Source of the DNA: Porpolomopsis calyptriformis
Lineage: Eukaryota > Basidiomycota > Agaricomycetes > Agaricales > Hygrophoraceae
NCBI GenBank assembly: GCA_951640195.1
Contig: OX621163.1
Location: forward strand, 1,302,001-1,366,000
DNA: 64,000 nt
Direction of reading: 5' to 3'
In this document: in pieces, positions 31,040 to 42,412 of the stretch
How positions within the stretch are numbered: the stretch's first letter is position 1
How the letters are laid out: every line of letters starts with the position of its first letter
Position numbers and translations under genes: made by a program
The notes under the pieces: model-generated
What the model was told of the DNA's origin: nothing
The model's input: only the letters and a program-made list of their open reading frames with translations
Databases searched by the model: none

Positions 31040-33248
31040 CTAGAACATGTTTGCAAGCTTGCTCGCGGCTTCCCTCGCATCTAACCTTGATCTCGTGGGT
31101 TGGACACGCATAGAACTCGACATGGATGTGACCCTCGCATGCCCTAACGGATCAAACGCGGTCTCGTGTGCACCATGACCGTTCGCACTCTGGGGCGTAG
31201 TTGCCGACCTGCTAGGGGTCCCCGTCGGCAGGGCCGCTTGTAGCGGATCCGAGGAAGATGATGATAAACTCGGGAACGACACAGAAAGGGGTGACGTCGT
31301 TGACTTCACGAACATGGACTTGGAGGTGGTCACGTACCGTCCCCCGAGCGGGGGTTCATCCTCCGGCGGTGGAGGAATCGGAGAAGCAGAAGGGCCCGCC
31401 TCCTGTGTCTCCGGTAACACCCGCTTGGGCTGGTGCTCGGACGGGCGAGCAGGGGATGTGGATAGAGGATCACCCTTTTCAAAGGACCGATTGGAAGCTG
31501 GGGCTGAGGCCATCGACCCTGCCGCCGGATGGGTCTCTTGTTGAGAGAAAGTAAGAGTTGCTGAAGATGACAATCCGGCATGAGTGACATTTGGCGAGGG
31601 AGTAGGGTGGATGGGTGGAGGACGACGAGAGTGTGGTGGTGGCACGGGGGGAACACTTTCTGAGCGAGTCAGGGGTGGCGGTTTCGAGAAATCTTCCAAG
31701 GGTGGTATGACAGAAGGTCTCGGCGCACCATTAGCGGGCGGGGCAACCTTCTTGTCTGCGTTGGTAACATCGGGTCTCAGAGCCTCTAGTTCACGTAGGA
31801 GCTGCTTCTCGTACATAACAGAGGAACGAGCGTATTCGATCAGGGCAGTCGAGATGTCATCGTTTGCATATCGATTGTGAATTTGGAGCGCCCTGTGAAG
31901 ATTTTGGGATATACCTTCTGCACGTTTAGCAAGTACTTGCTCGTACTTGTTAGCCTGACAGATCAAATGAGTGCATAATCTCCCGGAGATTGAAGGTACA
32001 ATGCTAACCTCCTCCATATCTTCCAGCGCTTCGTCAACACGATCCGCCCGGATATTGGAGCTGGCCTTCAGACGCTCTATATGCCTGCGCTTTGATATCG
32101 TAGATTTGACGGCAGCCTGATATTCTTCTAGGACACCGGTTCGCTGGAGCAGGGTGTCCTTCGCGGACCGAGCATTCATGCCTTGGTATCCGAAGGAATC
32201 CCCGATGATAACGCATTCACTGATGGCTTGCGCTTGATCGAGGTCAGCAAGACTGTGCCATGCTCGTCCGATCTTCCGAAACGCATTTCCAAGAGGAGCG
32301 TGTGATTCCGTAGTGGCAACATTGATGAGCTTGTTTCCCATCTCGGAATGGGCGGTTGCGAGGGCTACATGAAAAAGATTAAATTCGACAAAAACAGGTG
32401 ATGAAGCATGAGACAAACATTTTCTCGCGACAGCAAGCTTATCAAGAGCTTTTGCGGTATCAAAAAACAGACCCTCTAATTTGGTTAACTCAAATCGAGC
32501 TCGCTGTAACTCCTCGTCCTCGTCTGGGACTCCGCGTCGCATAAGACCAAATGTTGACGACGTTTTTTTCCGAGGGCGTGGAGTAGGTTGATATCCAAAG
32601 TCATTCTCGATAAACGCACGCAGATCCTCATCGTACAATAAAATGGGATCTTCACAAACCCTGGTGATCCACCTCTGAAGCATGATTTTAACCAGACGAT
32701 CATCCTCTTCGTCTGTCGGCGCTGAGGTTTGCGCAAGGGGCAGGGCAGGAATTATGGTTTGAGGGTTGTTTTGGATGGCAGACTCGTAAAACTGCTGGAA
32801 CTCAAGATATGACCGTGAAACATTTCGGTAGGTTGTACCCGTAAAGTTCGTTAGATTTGTCTGCAGACGTGGTTTGCGGTCAGCGCCAGGATGTGGGTAG
32901 CTCGATTTTACCTACCTGTGCGTCTAACTTGATGAGAATGTCTCTTCGATTTCTGTCAAGCCCAGTGACCCTAACTCGAAGGTACGGCTCTGGCTTCTCA
33001 TACTTAGTCCCGTCTGACCGTAAGGCATCACGAGGGGATATAAGGCCTGGCTCTGGTTGCCCGTAGATTTGTGGTTCTTTGCCGTAGAGTCCAGAGGGTG
33101 GTCCATTGTCAGAGGTTGGGGTGGCTGGTGCCGACACTCGATGCAGATGGGGGATTGGAGAATTTGGTTCGTGGGGCGTCGTTGGCCAAGGGGGTGTGGA
33201 ATCATCTTCAGCAAAAATGGCGCTTGTTGAACCGAGCGGGTCGAACAT
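31040..33248 (-). CDS. VPS17: Sorting nexin Vps17 (PX-BAR)
   Basis: Vps17 pairs with Vps5 as the membrane-bending SNX-BAR part of retromer on endosomes. ATG 33248 gives MFDPLGSTSAIFAEDD. Residues about 95-130 start a PX domain (PYLRVRVTGLDRNRRDILIK then TNLTNFTGTTYRNVSRSYLE and FQQFYESAIQ). After the PX come ERW-like helices and a long BAR region (ELTKLEGLFFDTAKALDKLA, AFRKIGRAWHSLADLDQAQA, YQAAVKSTISKRRHIERL, YEQVLAKRAEGISQNLHRA, YARSSVMYEKQLLRELEALR). A Pro/Ser-rich C-terminus ends REAASKLANMF. Short introns lie near 32850-32911 and 31956-32009. It starts 76 bp from the divergent hydrolase gene. Confidence 0.9.
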
Positions 33249-33324
33249 TATCGCGGACTGGATATGCGGAGACTTGGCTGTGGCGGTTGTTTTCGTCACC
33301 ACCCCAACCCAAATTCATAACGAG

Positions 33325-34674
33325 ATGGCTCTCGTTGCAAACCCGCAGCTCATCGTTGTCTTCGTTCATGGGTGTGCTCTTGCTTGTCTTCTTGGCTTGG
33401 GAACTAAGACTGACCCCATTTAGATTTAAAGGGACAGACTCGACATTCGGCGAATATCCTGCCCGTCTGAAGGACATACTTTCCAAAAGTCTTCAGGGCT
33501 TCATCGTCGATTGTGTCATATTCCCGGTGTACGAAGTGGGTCATTTAAACTACCATTGCTTGTCCCGGTGTGCTAACTCTCGTGTGTTCCAGACCAAGGG
33601 CGACCTGGTGAGCTCTCTTGGCTTTCTTGAATCAAAGAGTTGATGGTCCCAGACTGAGGCAGTAGAACGTTTCGTGGAATGGCTCAAAGCATTGACAGCA
33701 GAAAGAGAAGGTTCAAATAGCACGCATGGCGTGGCTGAAAGTGCGACAAGAGCCAATATTGTATTGTGCGGTCATAGGTGCGATTGCGTTAGTGCACTTT
33801 TATTTCATAGTTCACCACTTGTTTCCGCAGCATGGGGGGAATAATCGTTGCCGACGCTCTTTTGATGATAGCAAATAGCCGACCTGATATGCACACACCT
33901 CTGTGGCCTAATGTTGTTGCGTGCATAGCATTCGATACACCTGTATACATTTTCCCTTCCCTATGGTAACGTTTTACTCACACCTCTTTTAAATGGTAGT
34001 ACTTCGGTCTGCACCCTGAAGTGTTCAAGAATACCGCCACAAAAGCAGTTGAGTATGGATCCGCGGTACGCACGGCCGCGACAGGCCTCTTTGGTTCATT
34101 TGCGGCCTATAGTGCAAAGAAAGCAGAACCGGTCGCTTCACCTTCTGCTAACACGTCCAAGTCTGCCTGGAGGAAATGGGCCCCAGCAGCATTCGGTGTT
34201 GGAGGAGCTTTGCTAGCAGGGGCGGCTGGCACAGCATACTACACAGGCAAGGATCTAGGACTAGGCACATGGGTTGCCGACCATATGAAATATGTTGGGA
34301 ATCTGTGGGACGAAGATGCACTCCAGAAAAGAATGGAGAAATTAATCGATGTTGAAGAAACACTGGGCGTAACTTTCAGAGCGTGTGTCTACTTTATCCC
34401 CTTCCCGCTCCGCCGATTCACGGCTTTGGTACCCGTCAGGTTTTACACAATTATACCTCCAGTCCCACTCAAACATCCGTCCCCTCGCACTTTTATCATT
34501 TTGCCACTTCAATCGTCTCGCTCATTCTCACGCTTTTGGCCAGCACCAAATAGCATGGCAGCTGATGAATTAAAGGCACATACCGGAATGTTTGAACCTC
34601 GATCGAATGACGGCTATTACGAGCTGGGTCTCCAGACTGCAAATTTTATTAGAGATTCTGTGATAGCTGGATAA
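33325..34674 (+). CDS. Alpha/beta hydrolase with GHSMGG elbow
   Basis: Start MALVANPQLIVVFVHG joins by an intron to FKGTDSTFGEYPARLKDIL, a lipase/DUF676-like beginning with the oxyanion-hole HGF. The nucleophile elbow is IVLCGHSMGGIIVADALLM, followed by VVACIAFDTPYFGLHPEVF. A Gly/Ala-rich hydrophobic segment (FGVGGALLAGAAGTAYYTG) may be a membrane anchor. The C-terminus has HTGMF and NDGYYELGLQTANFI, a likely catalytic histidine region. The substrate is unknown; the fold suggests an esterase or lipase acting on lipids. Introns near 33373-33421, 33582-33656, 33775-33831 and 33957-34000 are needed to join the motifs. The join around 34380-34440 is less sure. Confidence 0.78.
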
Positions 34675-34825
34675 GCTGTCGCTCCGGGATGCAACTGGAA
34701 CAGCGATAGAAGTGAGCTGGATTCAAACAACTGTATGTAATAATTTCAAGAATGGATATACACAATGTCACGGCATGCTTCCACGAACGTAAACGACACA
34801 GCTGAACAATCTTTCAGATCCACCG

Positions 34826-36080
34826 ATGGGCCGACGAATTGATCTACACCATCATTACTTCCCATCTAGCCTAGACAAGGCGAAAAAAAACCTGCAAGTA
34901 GGTTGGCGCACCCCGCCGGAAAATCTGCCATGGACACCTCAAGTTAGTTTGAATTTCATGGACGCATTCGGAATAGATGTTGCCATCCTCTCTCTCCCGC
35001 CTTCATCCGCTGGGGGCATCACACTTGAGAACCGCGACATCACGAAGACCCATAATGCCTTGGCAGCAAATGTCTGCAAGCAATACCCAACCAGGTTTGG
35101 GTTCTTCGCAAGTCTGCCCTTTCTAGATGATACCGAAGGTAACGACAATCAGCACTTCTGGAGACTTTCAAGAACAAACTCACGTTTAATTCTGGGCGAT
35201 CAGGTGTCCTGGCCGAAATTGCCTACTCACTTGACGAACTAAATGCGGTTGGAATTGCTCTCTCGTCGTCGTACGGCGAGGGTAGTACTGCTAGTCAGAC
35301 TTTCTGCCACGATCGTCTGTAGCCCTCACTGATCTTCCTTGAAGGATATATAGGTGACGATAGATATGACCCTGTATGGGAAGAGCTAGATCGAAGAAAG
35401 GCTGTCGTCTTCCTTCATGGCGCGCAAACACCATCTTCTACCCCGTTTCCACACCCCTTTTTGGGTATTCCGATCACAGAGGTTAGTGAATGAAAAAGCG
35501 GTCCTTCACGACTCATGAAATCACCTCTGGCATCTAAAATAAGGTTCCTAACGAAACTTTCAAAGCGGCCGCTCACCTCGTTGTAACCCGAAAGAAACGT
35601 CGATACCCTAATGTCAAAATCATCCTTGCTCATCTAGGAGGAAGCACACCGTTCCTTGCATCTCGAGTCGCCGTCCTCGCTAGACATATGGGATGTGAAC
35701 TCAGTCACGATGAAATTCTTCAAGACTTCAAAGGCTTTTATTATGAGACTGCCTTAAGCTCTTATGACACTACGCTAGCAGCTACGGAGAGATTCGTGTC
35801 CCCCGACCATATCTTGTTCGGTACAGACTTTCCAGGTCCGTGACTTATTGTTGGCTTGACTTATTTTGACTCATTCTCCATTTCGACAGCGGTGAGCGCA
35901 GAAATGACAGAGTGGTACACAGGCAACTTGCAACACTTCTATGCCGACGAGATTGATAAACTCGAGGGGATAATGTACAGAAATGCTGTAAAGCTCTTCC
36001 CGAGATGGCACGACAACCATGCCCCAAGGTCAAAAGGAGGCGAATGTTTACCGACAATTAAGATTACTGCCCGTTTGTAA
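34826..36080 (+). CDS. ACMSD-like amidohydrolase (decarboxylase family)
   Basis: A metal-dependent TIM-barrel protein of the amidohydrolase_2 group, related to aminocarboxymuconate-semialdehyde, 6-methylsalicylate and gamma-resorcylate decarboxylases. The start MGRRIDLHHHYFP carries the H-x-H metal pair. Next are VGWRTPPENLPWTPQVSLNF, AILSLPPSS, CKQYPTRFGFFASLP, VLAEIAYSLDELNAVGIALS, AVVFLHGAQTP, VKIILAHLGGSTPFLASRV and the Asp of ILFGTDFP. All metal/active-site stations are present, so it should be active, but the substrate cannot be told. Introns are about 50-80 bp (near 35140-35201, 35283-35345, 35482-35542 and 35837-35889). Confidence 0.85.
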
Positions 36081-36193
36081 CGACGTCTCCGCCAGTAAAC
36101 AAGATTGATAAAACACTCGTTGTGCCTGAGGGGCTTGTCCTACTGTTTTGTAAATAAATACTCGATCTTGTTTTGGTCACATGATTCAATAAC

Positions 36194-37792
36194 ATGTTGC
36201 GCCAAAAGCTTTCAGCGGCCGTCCGCCCCGTCACCCTTTCTGTGAGGTTTATCTTCTGGTGTCAAGCTTATCCTAACCCTCAAATATTGCAGAGGAGTGC
36301 CACAACATTATCCGCAGGTTTCCCAAAAGTCACCCAAAGAGTATGTATTCCGCTATCACACAAGTAGCAAACTTTCATATCTCCTTCAAGTTGCCCACTA
36401 AGTATGGCGGTGTATACACTGTAAGTTCATGTTATTTAAAGTGTATGTAGCTTCTTCAATGCCATCAGGTCACTCTCATTCCCGGAGATGGAATCGGCGC
36501 TGAGATCACTGATTCAGTAAAAGATATTTTTGAGCACGTAAATGCACCCATAGAATGGGAACAATACGATGTCTCTGGCGTATCCCCGTCTGGCGAGGAC
36601 CTGTTCAAGCAGGCCATGGCGAGTTTAAAGCGAAACAGAGTTGGTCTCAAAGGTCTATATTGAAGCCTTGCCTCCTGCTACAGTATCTAAAACAGACCCC
36701 CACAGGTATTCTATTCACACCCATCTCACAATCAGGTCACATTTCGTGGAATGTTGCCATGCGACAACAGCTCGATATTTACGCTTCCGTTGTCCTCTGC
36801 AAGTCTCTTACTGGCTTTCCGACACGCCATTCAAATGTTGACTTTGCCATCATTCGTGAGAACACGGAAGGAGAGTATTCTGGATTAGAGCATCAAAGCT
36901 ACCCCGGTGTTGTCGAGAGCTTGAAGGTGTCCACGCGCGCAAAGGCCGAGCGTATCTCTCGATTTGCATTCGATTTCGCCCTGAAGAATAATCGCAAAGT
37001 TTGTTGATCTTTTGTTGACTGCATTTGCGGCGATTCCAACTCTTTTGCCTCGGTTTAGAAAGTCACATGTGTGCACAAAGCCAACATCATGAAACTCGGC
37101 GATGGCCTGTTTCTGAATACTTTCCGCCGAGTGGCCGAGGAATACAGATTATCAAGTATCGAATTCAACGACATGATCGTAGACAACACGTGCGTGCCTG
37201 GACTCTTACACTCGCCTACAACTCTCACGTTCCTCACATCTTTCTAGTGCCATGCAACTGGTAGCGAGACCTGGCCAATTTGATGTCATGGTCATGCCAA
37301 ATCTGTATGGTGCAATCGTTTCCAACATTGGTGCCGCTCTTGTCGGCGGACCAGGCATTGTCCCTGGTTGTAATGTTGGCCGCGTCAGTTTCCTTCCTTA
37401 ACCTGCTTCGGCGTCCATTTATGCTTTCTATGCATCAGGAATATGCACTGTTCGAACCAGGGTGTCGTCACGTCGCTCAGGATCTCATGGGCACCAATCG
37501 TGCCAACCCCGCTGCCATGATCCTGAGTGCTACAATGATGCTTAGACATCTTGGGTTCGTGAATCATCCTCCACACTTGTTTTATTTTGATGACCGCGTT
37601 TTCCAGACTTGATTCTATCGCTGACAGCATTGCTGCTGCTACTTTCGGCGTGATCAACGCCGGCAAAGTCAGGACTGCTGACATGGGCGGTGGGCGCTTT
37701 AATTACTCCCAAGGGGACTTTTGCTGAACTCCCTTAATCCAGGTTCAGCGACCACTTCAGAATTCACTTCAGAAGTTATCAAACACCTTTGA
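36194..37792 (+). CDS. IDH1: Mitochondrial NAD-dependent isocitrate dehydrogenase subunit 1
   Basis: TCA-cycle enzyme; subunit 1 is the regulatory partner of the Idh1/Idh2 octamer. The N-terminus [16 protein letters not shown] is Arg/Ser/Ala-rich, a mitochondrial presequence. Then [160 protein letters not shown] and TSEVIKHL. At least eight short introns are needed. Subunit identity rests on the NRVGLKGILFTP and C-terminal region; Idh2 has a different substrate segment. Confidence 0.93.
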
Positions 37793-37944
37793 CATCCCTC
37801 CCCGCCCTGAAGTTCTAGAAGGCTTTTCCTAAGGTTCATACGTTCATACGTTGAACTTTGATTATACTCGAGGTTAGATAGGTTAATGGTGTACACATAG
37901 AATTACCCCCGTTACCGGATCGACCAACCTAGGCAGTGCGTGCG

Positions 37945-39506
37945 TCATCTTTGCTCAAGGTCACCCTCAAAGGTGAGAGCGATGTCGTTGAAGGTGGTGT
38001 CATCGTCAAGTGCGGCTTCATAGTCTTCAAGAGAGAGGCCCCGTTTCTTGTGTGTTAATTCATCCTGTTCTCTAACCATCTCCGGTTGATCCGGGTCATC
38101 CAAATTTTCAAACCTGACGACATTCTCCGCCAAACCCGCTTCGTCGTCACACTCAGCACCGACATCGCCCTGGCTCTCACCCTGTGCTCCCCCCTTTCTC
38201 AGTGCCAAGATAACGTCACATTTGACCTCCCCCCGTTTGCCCCACCCTTCGACTGCCGGTCTAAAGTCAGCATACAAGGACCAACCTTTGTCGCTTATCT
38301 CCTGTGGCGTGAAACTTGCGGCTAGTAATCGCAACGCACCGAGGATGTGTGGTGTCGTCTGCCGGAATGCGCGAGAGATGTATGAGAACGCTGTGCTTGG
38401 GTGTACGGGTTCGTTGTTGGAAAGTGCACGCCACTGCATGGACGCCGTTTGATATAACGCCCTGTAATGGCTATAGTAGTGGAGCCATAGCGAAAATAAG
38501 AATGTAACCTACACTCTAGAGTGAACAAGTGGCGTGTATGTGACCGTTCGATCACAGAAAAGCTTAGTACTTCAACGATACTCACCGTCTGCCCATGAGA
38601 TCTACGTATGGCTGGGAACTGTTTCTGGTTGCTTCCATCTCCTTCTTTCGTCCTTGCTCGAAAATTCCGAGCGAAACGCCTTTGGAGATGGCATTCATCT
38701 CAGTATAGACAGACGCTTTCGTTGCAGATAAGTAAATAGATATGGTATCCAGGGGGTGTAGAAATATGCCCACCGATGCTTAAGGCTTCTTCTCGACGGA
38801 ACCCCATATGTTCGGCTACAATAGTGGCCCAAGCTGTCATAAGCGGGGCACGGTTAATAATGGTCGATTTGGATTTGAGGATCTAGCAAAAAATCGAATA
38901 TGCATCAGGAACAACAATATCGGCAACCATACCTTCTCATCCAGGATCTCATTGAACTCCAGGCTGCCGTACACGGCGCCTTGGTCGGGCCCGTCGGGTA
39001 AAAACTCGTTTTTAGCAACACCGCTTCCAGATTTCCTCTTCTTCGAAGGGGTGGTCTGAAAGAAGTATCCTTGATGGATGACCGAACGAATAACGAGTGA
39101 TGACGTACGGCCACATCCACGGCAGTCATGGGAAGCGTCAATGGACCAGCTTGTGCGTCACTCTTCCGTTTACTTCCGTTAGTCTTCTGGAGATCCATTG
39201 ACTTTACAACGACCTCGCGTCCCGGAACATATCCCGCCTTCCGCAGCGCGGTCAGAACGAGTTTACGCTCATCCTTGTCATCTATCCCAGCAACCTTGAG
39301 TTTAATGTCTGTGAGCTGACCAAGTGTCGATGGAGTGTGATAGTCCTTGTATCTAGAGTGAGTCATTTTTAGCATAAGCCATCAAGTATGATATGGGAAG
39401 TTGGAGACATTTTACCGGCTACGGCCATAGCCTTTGGGACAGAAACGCCGTTGCTGGTGAGATTTTTGAGGAATCGTGGAAGAGGTATCTTTGGGTTCGA
39501 TGCCAT
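37945..39506 (-). CDS. Conserved fungal protein of unknown function
   Basis: ATG 39506 gives MASNPKIPLPRFLKNLTSNG and VPKAMAVAGKI, joined through a GTCTCC donor to YKDYHTPSTLGQLTDIKLKV and DDKDERKLVLTALRKAGY. After a basic nuclear-signal-like SKRKSD and PSKKRKSGSG come FLPDGPDQGAVYGSLEF, APLMTAWATIVAEHMGFRRE, EALSI, KASVYTEMNAISKGVSLGIF, SSQPYVDLMGRR and WRALSNNEPVHPSTAFSYIS then RQTTPHILGALRLLAASFTP. The end is acidic (TFNDIALTFEGDLEQR). I know close relatives in other Agaricomycetes, none characterised. Lys/Arg-rich patches suggest a nuclear place. The internal introns at about 38460-38580, 38745-38790, 38884-38932 and 39055-39105 are approximate. Confidence 0.75.
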
Positions 39507-40335
39507 TGCAAAAGCACACGATTAGAAATTGCTAATTTCTGCGAAGGGAAAATAGATCGTCATAAACCCCACATGGGCAACATGGAGTTGATACTCCACG
39601 TTCGAGATGTCGTGCTTTGACTGAGAGAGGTTCTATCACGAGATCCCTGAAGGATAGGGTCTATTGATTCTAAAGATAAATTCTTAAACGTTCGCGTTCG
39701 CGTTGATGTCGGCTTTCCGTCGGAAGCTCTTGTGATTATCATGTGTCCCGGAGACAGTCATGCAACTGGCTGTCGAGTGAATGGTGAAGCAAGATGCGTA
39801 TAATTGTCTGAATAAATAAGGCTGGTTCTGTGTAAAAGTGAATGGGTCAGTTTCTCGCTACATAATCAGGTGACAGAATCGTTGCTCTGTGCCTTTCCCT
39901 GCCCGTCTGTGCCACGTCAAGAAATGTATCAGCCATGTGCATCAACCACTTGGTGATCAGCATAGAGTGGAGAAAGGTATGATAAAAGAGATGAAAGGTT
40001 GTCAGAGAAACAATCAGATGTACATGCGGAAAAGGTAATAGTACGTGCAGCAGGAGCACCGTGGTTGGGGGTGCCTGCTGTTGTCGCCAAATCTCGACGT
40101 TCCGAAAATTGATGTCGAGACTTACCCCAGTTTGACTGAATAGGCTTTAAAGGTTCGAAGCAGGGTGTTACCACGTGAGCTCTGCTCCGTGATGCGACTC
40201 AGATCGCGTGACTTGTCCACAGATGAATCCGACGGATGTTCATGATCACGATCCTGGCATGTTACTTTATTGATTCCAATGAATCAAATGTTTCGGCTTG
40301 TGCGGTTCATGTATATTATCGTTTTTTGGGTCAAA
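39507..40335. other. Long intergenic stretch
   Basis: These 830 bp are AT-rich and without a recognisable reading frame, repeat or RNA gene. Short frames on the minus strand at 39847-40174 have no conserved content. It is the largest non-repeat gap in the window. A small non-coding RNA cannot be excluded. Confidence 0.35.
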
Positions 40336-40736
40336 CTAATTCTCCACTCCTCTGTCAGATGTACATTCATTCGTCGGCACAGCTCCTGGCTTTGGGTCTT
40401 GGTCCAGTGTCTCAATAACAACTGAATCGAAATCATCTTTCTGTGGCGTGAATGATACCGGCACATGCCACATCCATGACTTGCATACCAACTTCCAAGG
40501 TACCCGCCATGCAATACACTTGAATATGACAGTAGTCTTCTGCCGTCTATACCGGCCGAGGGGGGATCTTAGTGTATCGGAATCCTGTGACCAATTTAAT
40601 GTGCCAAGGTATGACATTCCGACTATAGTATTCAAACATAACTTCCTGATTTTGTCGTCACTTCTTTTCTTCGGCCAAGAGCCGCCTCTATAAGAACTGC
40701 GGCTTCCCGGGGAATACTCGAAAGATAATCACCCAT
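40336..40736 (-). CDS. Candidate small protein, head-to-head with the oxidase gene
   Basis: ATG 40736 opens MGDYLSSIPREAAVLIEAAL then GRRKEVTTKS, and an intron ending in TCACAG near 40585 can join it to DSDTLRSPLGRYRRQKTTVI, FKCIAWRVPWKLVCKSWMWH, VPVSFTPQKDDFDSVVIETL and a stop at 40336-40338. About 110 residues, basic then acidic. I do not recognise a family. The text looks protein-like but the start is only four bases from the ATG of the divergent oxidase gene, so at least one of the two starts must be wrong if both are genes. Confidence 0.35.
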
Positions 40737-40740
40737 CAAC

Positions 40741-42216
40741 ATGAACCCAAATGTTTCTCTCTCACAAATCACTGACGAGCTGGTGTTGAGGGTCGGGACC
40801 AACCCATGGCGTAGATCCTCCCCTATCAGACGCGTTCTTATTATTGGCGGTGGCGTCACTGGACTAACGGTAACTGGTTGCCTCCACCAGAATTATGTTT
40901 TATCGCTTACACCCAACTTTTAGACGGCGTGGGCTTTATTGGATGCCGGCTACGCTGTTACTGTTCTTTCGGACAAATGGGCGTCACCCACTGATCGCAT
41001 TACATCACAAATCGCTGGAGCACTGTGAGAGACAAAATGAATCGCCCTTTCGTATCTAATATTTTTTCTTCAGATGGGAATGGCCTCCCGCGGTCTGCGG
41101 AAAGCACACCAATCTGGATTCATTGGATAAGTCAAAGCGCTGGTGCATGACCTCATACCGAATATTCGACAAACTGGCTCGGATTATACCTGCGGAAGAG
41201 CACGGTGTCCGGATGCGAACATCCAACTTCTTCTTCCACAAAAGACTGGACGACATTCCCGAACAATTGCACAAGATGCTGGAAATTCAGTCTGTGTTTG
41301 AGGTATGGTCGACAGGGGCAGTTCACGAATATGGCGTTGACCGGCATGTGAACCTAGATCCGGGGGTTCAAGCATGACCCCACACTCTCCACAACACACG
41401 CAGTCAATCAAAAAGCTGGCGTCGTGGACTCCTACTGCCATGCTGCGCCTGTCGTCGATACCGATTGCTATATGGACTGGCTGCGCCATGTTGTTGGAAG
41501 TAAAAAAGCGCGATTCGTCACGGCTCGCATCACCGGTGACTTGTTGAATCAAGAGGACCATTTATTGGCGAGGTACCGGGCGGACGCAATTGTTAATGCA
41601 ACAGGTTTAAGCGCGTACGATTTAGCCGCGGATACGACAGTAACGCCTCTTCGTGGGGCCCTTATCCGTGTCATAAACGACGGGTCGAAGTTTCCAAAAG
41701 TAGAAGAGGCCTTAGCTGTTTCCCATGATGATAGCAATGGAGATGACGCCGAGGACATCGTGTTTATTGTTCCAAGGAACGATAAGACATTGATCCTAGG
41801 TGGTACGTCTTTATTTGGCTTCTTGTCTGTTGTGTTCTCAATCATACACAAATATTAAAGGATTGGTGCAACCACGCGTATATAGTCTCGATTTAACCCT
41901 GGATAGCCCCGAGATTGTGCGGATGCGCGAGCGTTGTAACAATTTTGTCCCCGGACTGGAAAATGCAGTCCTTGACCCCGTTCCATTGGTGCAGGGTCTT
42001 CGCCCCTTCCGAGGATCAAACGTCCGGGTAGAACGAGAGACGCGACTGAAGAAGGATGGATCGGCAAGTCGTATCATCCACTCTTACGGGCAGGGGGGAT
42101 CAGGATTCACACTCTCCTTCGGGTGTGCCGCAGATGTTCTTGATCTGGTGATAGACCTGGAGGCTGAAATTCCAGTACGGAGGAACGTTATCCCCATGGC
42201 ACGGGCGAATATGTGA
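40741..42216 (+). CDS. D-amino-acid oxidase family flavoprotein
   Basis: FAD-dependent oxidative deamination of D-amino acids (or D-aspartate), normally peroxisomal. The start region has RRVLIIGGGVTGL joined to TAWALLDAGYAVTVLSDKWA, the Rossmann GxGxxG fold. Then TDRITSQIAGALWEWPPAVC, SYRIFDKLARIIPAEEHGVR, RYRADAIVNATGLSAYDLAA, TPLRGALIRVINDG, LVQPRVYSLDLTLDSPEI, GLRPFRGSNVRVERE, and the FAD-binding IIHSYGQGGSGFTLSFGCA near the C-terminus. No SKL-type peroxisomal tail is seen (ends MARANM). Introns near 40870-40923, 41021-41073, 41301-41380 and 41803-41858 are needed. D-amino-acid versus D-aspartate specificity cannot be told. Confidence 0.85.
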
Positions 42217-42412
42217 TTAATATACGATATTTAAAAATACCCTTTTGTGTAGTGTATTTATTCAACGAATTTGTATTGTAGGATTTGGACAACACGATCG
42301 ATCAGAATGTGAAGACCGGTTGATTCGCCGAAGACCGGGAACATTTTCGGCGAACGCCGGTTACGCCAGAAAGCTTGCCCTCATTCACATTTCAGCCCAC
42401 CCTAAATTGCCG

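Noticed and set aside
42245..42412. Upstream extension of the Myb-like protein in the same frame
   Set aside because: The stretch before 42413 has no ATG that improves the model and looks like 5' leader; the ATG at 42413 begins the plausible protein.
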